DNA from: Mycobacterium sp. IDR2000157661 | Lineage (GTDB): Bacteria; Actinomycetota; Actinomycetes; Mycobacteriales; Mycobacteriaceae | Length of the DNA: 64,000 nucleotides | Direction of reading: 5' to 3' | NCBI RefSeq assembly: GCF_022317005.1 | Contig: NZ_CP081006.1 | Span: 4,526,001-4,590,000 of the forward strand | In this document: one piece after another, positions 26,356-34,755 of the stretch | Layout of the letters: every line of letters begins with the position of its first letter | Position numbering within the stretch: position 1 is the stretch's first letter | Made by a program: the position numbers and the translations under genes | The notes under the pieces: generated by a model | Told to the model about the DNA's origin: nothing | The model's input: only the letters and a program-made list of their open reading frames with translations | The model's database searches: none

Positions 26356-27231
26356 ATGAGCGGTTCGGTTCTCTTCGACGCGCCCGGTCCCCGAGCGCGG
26401 GTGCGCAATGGGATGGCCACCGCGCTGACCGTCGTCGTGATCGCCGCGGTGGCATGGTGGGTCTATTCCGCCCTCGACGCCAGGGGCCAGTTCGACGCCG
26501 CGAAGTGGGAGCCGTTCCTGACGGCCAACCTGTGGCAGACCTATCTGCTGCCGGGCATCCGGGGCACGTTGACAGCGGCTGCGGTGTCGATCGTCCTGGC
26601 GTTGATGCTGGGTTTCGCGTTGGGTGTCGGCAGGCTCTCGGCACTCCCGCTGATCCGCTGGCCCTGCGCGGTGTTCGTCGAGTTCTTCCGCGCCGTGCCG
26701 GTGCTGGTCATGATGATCTTCGCCTACGGCCTGTATGCGCTCTACGACGTCTTCCCCGGCAAGTATCTGGCGCTGGCCGGCGTGATCACGGGACTGACCC
26801 TTTACAACGGCGCGGTCATCGCCGAAATCGTGCGGGCCGGCGTGCACGCGTTGCCCCGCGGCCAGTCCGAAGCCGCCATGGCGCTGGGAATGCGTTCGAA
26901 TCAGACCATGCGGTCCATCCTGCTGCCACAGGCGATCACCTCGATGCTGCCGGTGCTGATCTCGCAACTGGTCGTTGTGCTCAAGGACACCGCGATCGGC
27001 TACCAGATCACGTTCCTCGAAACGGTGCGCCAGGGCACCAATGTCGGCGCGGCCTACAGCAATTACATCCCGGCGCTGATCGTGGTCGCGCTGCTGATGA
27101 TCAGCGTCAACTTTGCGTTGTCGTGGCTTGCCACCAGGGTCGAGGCGCGAATGCGGCGGTCCCGCCGCGGCCCTGCGCCCCTCGAGGGCGAGGTCGAACA
27201 GGAAGGGGCACCGGGCGCCCGTGCGGTGTAG
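26356..27231 (+). CDS. gluD: Amino acid ABC transporter permease (GluD-like)
   Basis: A 291-residue permease starting at ATG 26356 (MSGSVLFDAPGP), with GAGGAG eight bases upstream. The frame is open back to 26239, but that part reads the direct repeats in frame (EQTTGDERLR twice) and is unlikely to be translated. It has about six hydrophobic helices. The FFRAVPVLVMMIFAYGLY segment and the EAA loop LPRGQSEAAMALGMRSNQT are typical of the glutamate-type family. The C-terminal 30 residues are basic and then acidic. It pairs with GluC in the membrane and is convergent with recX. Confidence 0.93.
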   Translation: MSGSVLFDAPGPRARVRNGMATALTVVVIAAVAWWVYSALDARGQFDAAKWEPFLTANLWQTYLLPGIRGTLTAAAVSIVLALMLGFALGVGRLSALPLIRWPCAVFVEFFRAVPVLVMMIFAYGLYALYDVFPGKYLALAGVITGLTLYNGAVIAEIVRAGVHALPRGQSEAAMALGMRSNQTMRSILLPQAITSMLPVLISQLVVVLKDTAIGYQITFLETVRQGTNVGAAYSNYIPALIVVALLMISVNFALSWLATRVEARMRRSRRGPAPLEGEVEQEGAPGARAV

Positions 27232-27252
27232 TCGCAGCGGGCGACCATGCGG

Positions 27253-27777
27253 CTATACCCGTCGGCGCTCGCGCTCGGCGGCCATCGCGACCTTGACGAC
27301 GTCGAACGCCATGGACTCGGGGTATCCGCGCCGGGCCAGCATGCCGACCAGCCGACGGGTCACCTTCATGTCGTCACCGTCGTCGAGTTTGTGGCGGCGC
27401 AGACGCTCGGCGACCAGTTGTTCGGCCCGTGACCGCTCGGCGTCGGCGTCGACGTCCGCCAATGCCGCGGTGATCACGTCCTTGTCCACGCCCTTGGTTC
27501 GCAGCTCGGCGGCTAACGCACGCTTGCCTTTTCCGGCATTCGCCTGACGCGAGCGGACCCACTGCTCGGCGAAGTCGGCGTCGTCGACGAGACCCACCTT
27601 GGTGAGCCGGTCCAGCACCCGGGAGCTGACGTCGTCCGGGTAGCCGCGCCTGGCCAGCTGACCCTCCAACTCCGCACGCGTGCGGGCCCTCGCGGTGAGC
27701 AGGCGCAGACAGAGGTTATGCGCCTGCTCCTCGCGAGAGACCTCAGAAGTCGACGGGGGCGGGCAGGGGCTCGACAC
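27253..27777 (-). CDS. recX: Regulatory protein RecX
   Basis: A 174-residue protein that limits RecA filament growth. It starts with GTG at 27777 (MSSPCPPPSTSEV), inside the recA 3' end, so the two genes overlap by 35 bases. Three RecX tandem helical repeats are visible: CLRLLTARARTRAELEGQLARRGYPDDV, then VGLVDDADFAEQWVRSR and the C-terminal VTRRLVGMLARRGY. The length equals that of M. tuberculosis RecX. Coupling to recA keeps the inhibitor in proportion to its target. Confidence 0.95.
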   Translation of the reverse strand: MSSPCPPPSTSEVSREEQAHNLCLRLLTARARTRAELEGQLARRGYPDDVSSRVLDRLTKVGLVDDADFAEQWVRSRQANAGKGKRALAAELRTKGVDKDVITAALADVDADAERSRAEQLVAERLRRHKLDDGDDMKVTRRLVGMLARRGYPESMAFDVVKVAMAAERERRRV

Positions 27778-28795
27778 TGTCGGACTCGTCGGTCAGCACG
27801 GCACCGATGCCGAGCTTTTCCTTGATCTTCTTCTCGATCTCGTTGGCCACGTCGACGTTCTCGATCAGGAACTTACGGGCGTTCTCCTTGCCCTGGCCCA
27901 GTTGCTCACCCTCGTAGGTGAACCACGACCCGGACTTGCGCACGAAGCCCTGCTCGATGCCCATGTCGATCAGTGAGCCCTCCTTGGAGATGCCCTTGCC
28001 GTAGAGGATGTCGAATTCGGCCTGCTTGAACGGAGGCGAAACCTTGTTCTTGACGACCTTGACCCGGGTCCGGTTGCCGACCGCATCAGTGCCGTCTTTC
28101 AGCGTTTCAATTCTTCTGACGTCCATGCGGACTGAGGCGTAGAACTTCAAAGCCTTTCCGCCCGTTGTCGTCTCAGGGCTGCCAAAAAAGACGCCGATCT
28201 TCTCGCGGAGCTGGTTGATGAAGATGGCGGTGGTGCCCGAGTTACTCAGCGCGCCGGTGATCTTGCGCAGTGCCTGACTCATCAGCCGGGCCTGCAGGCC
28301 GACGTGACTGTCACCCATCTCGCCTTCGATCTCGGCACGCGGTACCAGCGCCGCCACCGAGTCGATGACCAGGATGTCCAGCGCACCGGACCGGATCAGC
28401 ATGTCGGCGATCTCCAACGCCTGCTCACCGGTGTCGGGCTGGCTCACCAGCAGCGCATCGGTGTCCACGCCCAGCTTCTTGGCGTACTCCGGATCGAGCG
28501 CGTGCTCGGCGTCGATGAACGCCGCGATGCCACCGGCGGCCTGGGCGTTGGCCACCGCGTGCAGGGCGACCGTGGTCTTCCCCGAGGATTCCGGGCCGTA
28601 GATCTCGATGATGCGTCCACGCGGCAGCCCGCCGAGGCCCAGCGCCACATCCAGGGCGATGGACCCGGTCGGGATGACCGAGATCGGCTGGCGAACCTCT
28701 TCGCCGAGCCGCATCACCGACCCTTTGCCGTGACTCTTCTCAATCTGCGCGAGAGCCAGCTCGAGGGCCTTCTCGCGGTCGGGTGCCTGCGCCAT
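27743..28795 (-). CDS. recA: Recombinase RecA (no intein)
   Basis: A 350-residue RecA starting MAQAPDREKALELA. Walker A is GPESSGKT at residues 67-74, Walker B is in LDILVIDSVAAL, and loop L2 includes GSPETTTGGKALKFYASVR. It promotes strand exchange and LexA self-cleavage. The coding sequence is uninterrupted; the M. tuberculosis gene carries an intein, which is absent here. A PafBC-type promoter and a LexA box lie upstream, giving two independent damage inputs. It is followed by overlapping recX. Confidence 0.98.
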   Translation of the reverse strand: MAQAPDREKALELALAQIEKSHGKGSVMRLGEEVRQPISVIPTGSIALDVALGLGGLPRGRIIEIYGPESSGKTTVALHAVANAQAAGGIAAFIDAEHALDPEYAKKLGVDTDALLVSQPDTGEQALEIADMLIRSGALDILVIDSVAALVPRAEIEGEMGDSHVGLQARLMSQALRKITGALSNSGTTAIFINQLREKIGVFFGSPETTTGGKALKFYASVRMDVRRIETLKDGTDAVGNRTRVKVVKNKVSPPFKQAEFDILYGKGISKEGSLIDMGIEQGFVRKSGSWFTYEGEQLGQGKENARKFLIENVDVANEIEKKIKEKLGIGAVLTDESDSVEPLPAPVDF

Positions 28796-28855
28796 GGTGA
28801 TCTCCGTCCTGGATGGTCTAGCTGTTCGGTGATCGGTGTCGATCAATTGGCCGTG

Positions 28856-28878
28856 ACGCTAGAGGCAGCCACCGACAA
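28856..28878 (-). promoter_or_regulatory. PafBC-type (RecA-NDp) promoter of recA
   Basis: On the minus strand TTGTCGGTG (28870-28878), an eight-base spacer and TAGCGT (28856-28861) match the LexA-independent mycobacterial DNA-damage promoter TTGTCRGTG-N8-TANNNT exactly. That promoter class is activated by PafBC. It lies about 60 bases before the recA start. Confidence 0.85.
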
Positions 28879-28921
28879 GTCGCCTTGACCAGCATCTAGC
28901 CGTCGAACATCACCCACAGTA

Positions 28922-28937
28922 GCGAACGTGTGTTCGA
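28922..28937 (-). promoter_or_regulatory. LexA (SOS) box upstream of recA
   Basis: GCGAAC-GTGT-GTTCGA on the plus strand differs at one base from TCGAAC-N4-GTTCGA. It lies about 127 bases before the recA start and upstream of the PafBC-type promoter, as for the LexA-controlled second recA promoter of mycobacteria. Confidence 0.7.
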
Positions 28938-28963
28938 TGGCAAGGAGGCGCGCCGCAGGCGTG

Positions 28964-29440
28964 TCACTCCGCTGCCGGCCGCCAGAGCTCATCGGTCGTG
29001 GCCGCGCCGCCGGGCAGCTCGACCAGCTCGATCGGGGTGTCGTCGGGGTCGTAGACGAACATCATCCGCACGCCGCCGATCTCCACCGGCGGCAGGCACC
29101 GCACGCCGTCGAACGCCTGCAACTGCCGGTGCGCCGCGTCGACGTCGGCCACCCGCAGGGAGATGTTGGTGTACCCGATGTGCGGGCCCTCGGCATACCG
29201 CGGGACATCGCCGAGCGCCAGCAGCTCGACCATCATGCCGCCGATCAGGCCCCCGACCATGCGTCCGCTCTCCCCCGCACGCCCGGTCACTGCCGACAGG
29301 CTTGCCCCGTCGAGCGCCACGTCGAAGACGACGTCCATACCGAGCACTTCCCGGTAGAACCGCAGCGACCTGTCGATCTCAGACACCCCGACGCAGACAT
29401 GGGAGAAGTTCTCGATACGGATCGGCCCTGGCTCGGTCAT
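28964..29440 (-). CDS. VOC family (glyoxalase-like) protein
   Basis: A 158-residue vicinal oxygen chelate fold protein starting MTEPGPIRIENFSHVCVGV, with AGGAGG upstream. Two beta-alpha-beta-beta-beta modules are visible: the first from about residue 10 to 65 (FSHVCVGVSEIDRSLRFYRE), the second from about 85 (HIGYTNISLRVADVD) to 145 (DPDDTPIELVELP). Candidate metal ligands are the His in FSHV, a Glu in the first module, the His in PHIGYTN and the Glu in PIELVE. The substrate is unknown. It is divergent from hypA, with 120 bases between. Confidence 0.85.
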   Translation of the reverse strand: MTEPGPIRIENFSHVCVGVSEIDRSLRFYREVLGMDVVFDVALDGASLSAVTGRAGESGRMVGGLIGGMMVELLALGDVPRYAEGPHIGYTNISLRVADVDAAHRQLQAFDGVRCLPPVEIGGVRMMFVYDPDDTPIELVELPGGAATTDELWRPAAE

Positions 29441-29560
29441 CAGACCTCCTCCCCAGCGAGTGTGCCGCAGCAGGCCCGGCCCGACGGCGAGATCGTCCGT
29501 CTCATGACGCACGTCGTTTCCGCGTCTATGGTGAAGACATCCCCAGAGGACGGGCTTCGC

Positions 29561-29890
29561 GTGCACGAAATGGCGATAACACAGAGTGTTGTCGACGCGG
29601 TGTGTGAGCACGCCGCGGGACGCCGGGTGCACAGCGTCAAGCTCGAAGTCGGGGCGCTGTGCGCGGTAGTGCCCGACTCCATGCTGTTCTGCTTCGAGCT
29701 GGCCACCGCGGGCACCGTCGCCGACGGCGCGCAGCTGCAACTCAATGTCGAACCGGGCGCGGCCCGATGCCGCACCTGCGGTGAGAACTTCGTGTTGCCC
29801 GACTTGATCTTGTTGTGCCCGTGCGGAAGTGCCGATGTGGAGGTCGTCGCCGGGCGCGACCTACGGATTCTTTCGATGGAAGTGAGCTGA
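29561..29890 (+). CDS. hypA: Hydrogenase nickel incorporation protein HypA
   Basis: A 109-residue nickel chaperone that works with HypB to load Ni into the hydrogenase large subunit. The start is GTG at 29561, giving M-H-E-M-A-I-T-Q; His2 and Glu3 of this N-terminus bind nickel. The zinc site is CRTCGE near residue 73 and CPCGS near residue 87. The frame extends upstream past 29561 but only this start produces the required N-terminal His2. hypB begins two bases after its stop. Confidence 0.93.
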   Translation: MHEMAITQSVVDAVCEHAAGRRVHSVKLEVGALCAVVPDSMLFCFELATAGTVADGAQLQLNVEPGAARCRTCGENFVLPDLILLCPCGSADVEVVAGRDLRILSMEVS

Positions 29891-29892
29891 CC

Positions 29893-30723
29893 ATGTGTGC
29901 CACCTGCGGCTGCGACGGCGACGGCGACGCGACGACTATCACCGCGCCCGGACCTGGACATGAGCACACACCCGACCACGTCCACGGCCATGTCCACGAC
30001 CACGTCCACACCCACGACGACGACCACACCCACGACCACGACCACGACCACGACCACGAAGGGCACGTTCACACCGAGACGGTCACGCTCGAGCAGAAAG
30101 TACTCGCGAAGAACGACGAACTCGCTGAGCAGAATCGTCGCTGGTTCGCCGAACGCGGCATTCTTGCACTGAACCTCACCAGCTCGCCGGGCGCCGGCAA
30201 GACGACGCTGCTCGAGCGCACCATCCGTGACCTCAGCCACGATCGCCCGGTGGCGGTGATCGAGGGGGACCAGGAGACCCTGCTCGACGCCGAACGCATC
30301 AGGGCGGCGGGGGCCCGCGCCATTCAGGTCAACACGGGCGCGGGCTGTCATCTGGATGCGACCATGGTGCGCCGGGCGCTCGATGCCCTCAATCCTGAGT
30401 CCGACTCGACGCTGTTCATCGAGAATGTCGGCAATCTCGTATGTCCGGCCTTGTTCGATCTCGGCGAGCGCAGCAAAGTCGTCGTCATTTCCGTCACCGA
30501 GGGTGACGACAAACCGCTGAAGTATCCGCACATGTTCGCCGCGGCCGGGCTGGTGATCGTCAACAAGATCGATCTGCTGCCGTACGTAAGCTTCGATCTC
30601 GACAAATGTCGAGACGACCTGCGGTCGCTGAACCCCGACGCAGATGTTTTGCCGATGTCGGCGTTGTCGGGTGAGGGTAGCTCGCGTTGGTACGAATGGG
30701 TTGCGAATCGCGCAAACGCATGA
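29893..30723 (+). CDS. hypB: Hydrogenase nickel incorporation GTPase HypB
   Basis: A 276-residue GTPase starting MCATCGCDGDGD at 29893. Cys2, Cys5 and Cys7 form the high-affinity metal motif. Residues about 20-58 hold roughly 16 His with Asp, a metal-storage stretch. The G domain follows: SSPGAGKTT (P-loop), a conserved IEGD, the CxH metal site in GAGCHLDA and NKID for guanine recognition. It delivers Ni to the large subunit with HypA. The 152 bases to the small-subunit gene probably contain the structural promoter. Confidence 0.95.
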   Translation: MCATCGCDGDGDATTITAPGPGHEHTPDHVHGHVHDHVHTHDDDHTHDHDHDHDHEGHVHTETVTLEQKVLAKNDELAEQNRRWFAERGILALNLTSSPGAGKTTLLERTIRDLSHDRPVAVIEGDQETLLDAERIRAAGARAIQVNTGAGCHLDATMVRRALDALNPESDSTLFIENVGNLVCPALFDLGERSKVVVISVTEGDDKPLKYPHMFAAAGLVIVNKIDLLPYVSFDLDKCRDDLRSLNPDADVLPMSALSGEGSSRWYEWVANRANA

Positions 30724-30738
30724 ATGTTCGAACCACCG

Positions 30739-30767
30739 TTGACAAGGCATAGCGCCCGGAGTAGACC
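30739..30767 (+). promoter_or_regulatory. Candidate promoter of the hydrogenase operon
   Basis: TTGACA (30739-30744), a 17-base spacer and TAGACC (30762-30767) resemble a housekeeping promoter with an imperfect -10. It lies about 110 bases before the small-subunit start, in the only sizeable gap of the cluster. The -10 lacks the final T, so the call is tentative. Confidence 0.35.
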
Positions 30768-30875
30768 GGGAAATAGCGCCGAGTGATCTGCGCCACAATG
30801 AGAATTGACGTTGGGAGCAATAGCCCGGCTCCCGGTCGTGAGGGCCCCAGCCCGGCCCCCAGAAAGCTGTGACCC

Positions 30876-31931
30876 ATGCCAACTGAGGCAGCAGTCAAAG
30901 CAGAAGAGGCCTTGATACACGTTCTGTGGATCAACGCCGGATTGAGTTGTGATGGCGATTCCGTGGCGTTGACTGCCGCCACCCAACCCAGCATCGAGGA
31001 GATCGCCCTTGGCGCACTTCCCGGTCTACCCAAGATCGCCGTCCATTGGCCCCTGATCGATTTCGAGTGCGGACCGAACGGGGGCGCCGACGATTTCCTC
31101 GAATGGTTTTTCAAAGCCGACCGAGGTGAGCTGGAACCGTTCGTTCTGGTCGTCGAGGGGTCGATCCCGAACGAGAAGATCAAGGACGAAGGGTACTGGT
31201 GCGGGTTCGGCAACGACCCCGCCACCGGACAACCCATGACGACCAGCGAATGGCTGGACCGGTTGGCGCCCAAGGCCACTGCGATCGTTGCCGTCGGAAC
31301 CTGTGCCACCTACGGGGGCATTCACGCGATGGCAGGCAACCCGACCGGAGCCATGGGGGTGCCCGACTATCTCGGCTGGGAGTGGAAGAGCAAAGCAGGC
31401 ATTCCGATCGTCTGCGTGCCCGGCTGCCCGATTCATCCGGACAACCTCTCCGAGACATTGACCTACCTGCTCTACATGGCGACCGACCAGGCCCCGATGA
31501 TTCCGCTCGACGACGCATTGCGTCCCCAGTGGCTGTTCGGCGCAACCGTGCACGAGGGTTGCGACCGAGCCGGTTACTACGAGCAGGGCGATTTCGCCAC
31601 CGAGTACGGTTCGCCGAAATGCATTGTGAAGCTGGGCTGCTGGGGCCCGGTAGTCAAGTGCAACGTGCCCAAGCGCGGCTGGATCAACGGCATCGGCGGA
31701 TGTCCCAACGTCGGCGGGATCTGCATTGGTTGCACGATGCCCGGTTTCCCGGACAAGTTCATGCCGTTCATGGACGAACCTCCCGGCGGCAAGGTCTCCA
31801 CGACCGCATCGGGTTTGTACGGGTCGGTCATCAAGAGCCTGCGCAAGGTCACGGGTCGGACCGTCGACAAAGAACCCAAGTGGCGCCATCCCGGCACGCA
31901 ACTGACGACTGGAGCGACTCGCACCTGGTAG
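30876..31931 (+). CDS. hhyS: Group 1h [NiFe]-hydrogenase small subunit
   Basis: A 351-residue electron-transfer subunit that carries electrons away from the NiFe site. There is no twin-arginine signal peptide, so it is not exported. The proximal cluster motif is C25-x2-D28 (GLSCDGDS) in place of CxxC, with C143 and C184. This Asp ligand is known from actinobacterial-type O2-insensitive hydrogenases. The distal cluster site is H226-x2-C229, C249, C255. The medial site has four Cys (262, 276, 283, 286). These features and the neighbours place it in group 1h (Hhy), which oxidises atmospheric H2 in M. smegmatis. The large subunit follows after 73 bases. Confidence 0.93.
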   Translation: MPTEAAVKAEEALIHVLWINAGLSCDGDSVALTAATQPSIEEIALGALPGLPKIAVHWPLIDFECGPNGGADDFLEWFFKADRGELEPFVLVVEGSIPNEKIKDEGYWCGFGNDPATGQPMTTSEWLDRLAPKATAIVAVGTCATYGGIHAMAGNPTGAMGVPDYLGWEWKSKAGIPIVCVPGCPIHPDNLSETLTYLLYMATDQAPMIPLDDALRPQWLFGATVHEGCDRAGYYEQGDFATEYGSPKCIVKLGCWGPVVKCNVPKRGWINGIGGCPNVGGICIGCTMPGFPDKFMPFMDEPPGGKVSTTASGLYGSVIKSLRKVTGRTVDKEPKWRHPGTQLTTGATRTW

Positions 31932-32004
31932 GTGCGTTCGTCCCGGCGCACCTGCAGGTCGCTCAACATCCTGTGACGCTTCTCAATCGACGAAAGAAAC
32001 TTCG

Positions 32005-33801
32005 ATGACAACAACCATCCCCGAGCCGTCACACGTGAAGCGGGAGCCCGGCCAACTGGTGGAAATGGCTTGGGATCCCATCACCCGCATCGTCGGCAGC
32101 CTCGGCATCTACACCAAGATCGACTTCGACAACCGCGAAGTCGTCGAGTGCCACAGCACCTCGTCGATCTTCCGCGGTTACTCGATCTTCATGAAGGGAA
32201 AGGATCCGCGCGACGCCCACTTCATCACCAGCCGCATCTGCGGCATCTGCGGTGACAACCACGCGACGTGTTCGTGCTACTGCCAGAACATGGCCTACGG
32301 AGTGAAGCCGCCACACCTCGGCGAGTGGTTGATCAACCTCGGCGAGGCGGCCGAGTACATGTTCGACCACAACATCTTCCAGGAGAACCTGGTCGGCGTG
32401 GATTACTGCGAGAAGATGGTGGCCGAAACGAACCCGAGCGTGCTGGCCAAGGCCGAGAACACGCAGGCCCCGCACGCCGACATGCACGGGCACCGCACGA
32501 TCGCCGATATCATGCGATCGCTGAACCCGTTCACCGGCGAGTTCTACCGGGAGGCGCTGCAGGTCAGCCGCTGGACGCGAGAGATGTTCTGCCTGATGGA
32601 GGGCCGCCACGTCCACCCGTCGACGCTGTATCCCGGCGGCATCGGTACGACTGCGACCGTTCAGCTGATGACCGACTACATGACGCGGCTGATGCGTTAC
32701 GTGGAGTTCATGAAGAAGGTCGTCCCGATGCACGACGACCTTTTCGACTTCTTCTACGAAGCGCTTCCCGGTTACGACCAGGTGGGCCTGCGACGCACGC
32801 TGCTGGGCTGCTGGGGCTCGTTCCAGGATCCCGAGATGTGCAACTTCGAGTACAAGGACATGGAGAAGTGGGGCAACGCCATGTTCGTCACGCCCGGCGT
32901 GGTGATCGACGGCAAACTGCACACCCACTCGCTGGTGGACATCAATCTGGGCATCCGAATCCTGTTGGGCCACTCGTACTATGACGATTGGACCGATCAA
33001 GAGATGTTCGTGAAGACCGATCCGCTGGGCAATCCGGTGGACCGGCGACACCCGTGGAACCAGCACACGAATCCCAAGCCGCAGAAGCGCGATTTCGACA
33101 ACAACTACAGCTGGGTGATGTCTCCACGCTGGTTCGACGGCAAGGACCATCTGGCGCTGGACACCGGAGGCGGTCCGCTGGCGCGGCTCTGGTCCACGGC
33201 GCTTGCGGGGCTGGTCGACATCGGCTACGTCAAGGCCACCGGCCGCAGCGTGCAGATCAACCTGCCCAAGACCGCGCTCAAGGGGCCGGTCGAACTCGAG
33301 TGGAAGATCCCCGATTACGGGAGCAACACCCTCGAGCGGAACCGCGCGCGCACGTACTTCCAGGCCTATGCGGCCGCCTGTGCCCTGCACTTCGCCGAGA
33401 AGGCGCTTGTGGAGATCCGCGCAGGCCGGACCAAGACTTGGGAGAAGTTCGAGGTACCCGACGAGGGCATCGGCTGCGGCTTCACCGAGGCGGTCCGTGG
33501 CGTCTTGAGCCATCACATGGTGATTCGCGACGGCAAGATCGCCAACTACCATCCGTATCCGCCGACACCCTGGAACGCGAACCCGCGCGACAGCTACGGC
33601 ACGCCGGGACCATATGAGGATGCGGTCCAAGGTCAGCCGATCTTCGAGGAGAACGACAGAGAGCATTTCAAGGGGATCGACGTGATGCGCACCGTACGCA
33701 GCTTCGATCCGTGTCTGCCCTGCGGCGTACACATGTACCTGGGTGAAGGGAAGAAGCTGGAGCTTCTGCACTCCCCCACCCAGTCCATCACCGGGGAATA
33801 G
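32005..33801 (+). CDS. hhyL: Group 1h [NiFe]-hydrogenase large (catalytic) subunit
   Basis: A 598-residue subunit that holds the NiFe(CN)2CO centre. The L1 motif is R77-I-C79-G-I-C82-x3-H86 (RICGICGDNH). The L2 motif is DPCLPCGVH at 568-576, supplying the other two Cys ligands. Maturation cleaves after the final His, removing a 22-residue tail that begins MYLGEGKK. The tail is kept here, so a protease is needed; it is encoded at 37476. The enzyme feeds H2 electrons into the respiratory chain, probably to menaquinone. The next gene starts three bases after the stop. Confidence 0.95.
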   Translation: MTTTIPEPSHVKREPGQLVEMAWDPITRIVGSLGIYTKIDFDNREVVECHSTSSIFRGYSIFMKGKDPRDAHFITSRICGICGDNHATCSCYCQNMAYGVKPPHLGEWLINLGEAAEYMFDHNIFQENLVGVDYCEKMVAETNPSVLAKAENTQAPHADMHGHRTIADIMRSLNPFTGEFYREALQVSRWTREMFCLMEGRHVHPSTLYPGGIGTTATVQLMTDYMTRLMRYVEFMKKVVPMHDDLFDFFYEALPGYDQVGLRRTLLGCWGSFQDPEMCNFEYKDMEKWGNAMFVTPGVVIDGKLHTHSLVDINLGIRILLGHSYYDDWTDQEMFVKTDPLGNPVDRRHPWNQHTNPKPQKRDFDNNYSWVMSPRWFDGKDHLALDTGGGPLARLWSTALAGLVDIGYVKATGRSVQINLPKTALKGPVELEWKIPDYGSNTLERNRARTYFQAYAAACALHFAEKALVEIRAGRTKTWEKFEVPDEGIGCGFTEAVRGVLSHHMVIRDGKIANYHPYPPTPWNANPRDSYGTPGPYEDAVQGQPIFEENDREHFKGIDVMRTVRSFDPCLPCGVHMYLGEGKKLELLHSPTQSITGE

Positions 33802-33804
33802 GGT

Positions 33805-34755
33805 ATGTCCCCGTCGACACTGCCGGGCCCGGAAGAGATCCAGGACGACGCGCAGTGGCGCACGGCGGGCGACCGGATACAAACCCTGCTCGACGCGTCG
33901 GCCGCGGGCGGCTTGGCCGCGCAGGAGCGCGCAGTGCAGCTCGTCGGAGAGGTGACCGACCTCTACGGTGCCGCGCTGGCGCGGATGATGCGCATCGCTA
34001 CTCGCGCCGACCCGCAGCTGGCGGACGCGTTCGCCGGCGACGACCTCGTCGCAAGCCTGCTGCTGGTCCACGGACTGCACCCGCATGCCGTCGAGCGCCG
34101 AGTCGAGGAAGCGCTGGACGGCGTCCGGCCATATCTCGGGTCTCATGGCGGCGATGTGAGCCTGCTCGAAGTCGTCGACGATGTCGTGCGCCTGCAGTTC
34201 ACAGGCAGCTGCAAGAGTTGTCCGTCCTCGGCGACGACCCTGGAGCTCACCGTCGAGGACGCGGTGCGGGCGGCGGCTCCAGAGATCGTCAGCATCGAGG
34301 TGGTCGCCGCCGAGAGCGCACCCGGTGTCAATGTGATTCCCGCGGATTCGCTGCTGCGCCGCGTTCACCAGGACGCTCGGCCGCCTGCGGACTGGCATCC
34401 GCTGCCCGATCTCGCCGATCTGGCACCGGAAGAAGTCGGCGGCTTCAGCGTGGCCGCAACGACGGTGCTGGCGTGCCGTGTCGGCGACGAGCTGTTCGTC
34501 TACCACGACCGGTGCGGCAACTGTGAACAATCCCTGGCCGGCGCCGTCCTGCACCGGCCGATGGGGTCGCCGGTCGGCGCGGCGATACTTCGGTGTCCGA
34601 AGTGTCGGGCGCATTTCGACGTCGTGCACGCCGGCACGTGCGTCGATCGAGATGCTGATCCGACTGCGCATCTGGAACCGATTCCCTTGTTGGTCCGTGA
34701 CGGGAACCTGTCCATCGCGGTGGCAGGTGTGCGGACGGGAGCGGGCATGGCATGA
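33805..34755 (+). CDS. hhyE: NifU-domain and Rieske-like iron-sulfur protein (HhyE-like)
   Basis: A 316-residue protein. Residues about 90-170 are a NifU C-terminal-like domain with VRPYLGSHGGDVSLLE and the cluster motif CKSCPSS. The C-terminal part (about 220-290) resembles a Rieske fold, but the ligand pairs read RCGNCE and CPKCRAHFDV, that is Cys where Rieske proteins have His. It sits directly after the large subunit, where M. smegmatis has HhyE, an iron-sulfur protein needed to pass electrons from Hhy to the quinone pool. It is the most likely electron relay, because the cluster has no cytochrome b subunit. Confidence 0.85.
   Translation: MSPSTLPGPEEIQDDAQWRTAGDRIQTLLDASAAGGLAAQERAVQLVGEVTDLYGAALARMMRIATRADPQLADAFAGDDLVASLLLVHGLHPHAVERRVEEALDGVRPYLGSHGGDVSLLEVVDDVVRLQFTGSCKSCPSSATTLELTVEDAVRAAAPEIVSIEVVAAESAPGVNVIPADSLLRRVHQDARPPADWHPLPDLADLAPEEVGGFSVAATTVLACRVGDELFVYHDRCGNCEQSLAGAVLHRPMGSPVGAAILRCPKCRAHFDVVHAGTCVDRDADPTAHLEPIPLLVRDGNLSIAVAGVRTGAGMA

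Noticed and set aside
27743..28795. Intein in recA
   Set aside because: The coding sequence is continuous at 350 residues, with no insertion in or near the Walker A or later motifs.
30728..30743. TCGAAC-CACC-GTTGAC in the hydrogenase promoter region as a LexA box
   Set aside because: The right half-site has three mismatches to GTTCGA; DNA-damage control of the hydrogenase is not expected.
32029..34671. 880-residue minus-strand open frame opposite the hydrogenase large subunit and its partner
   Set aside because: It is a GC-driven shadow: His/Arg/Val-rich composition without domain similarity, fully opposite conserved genes.
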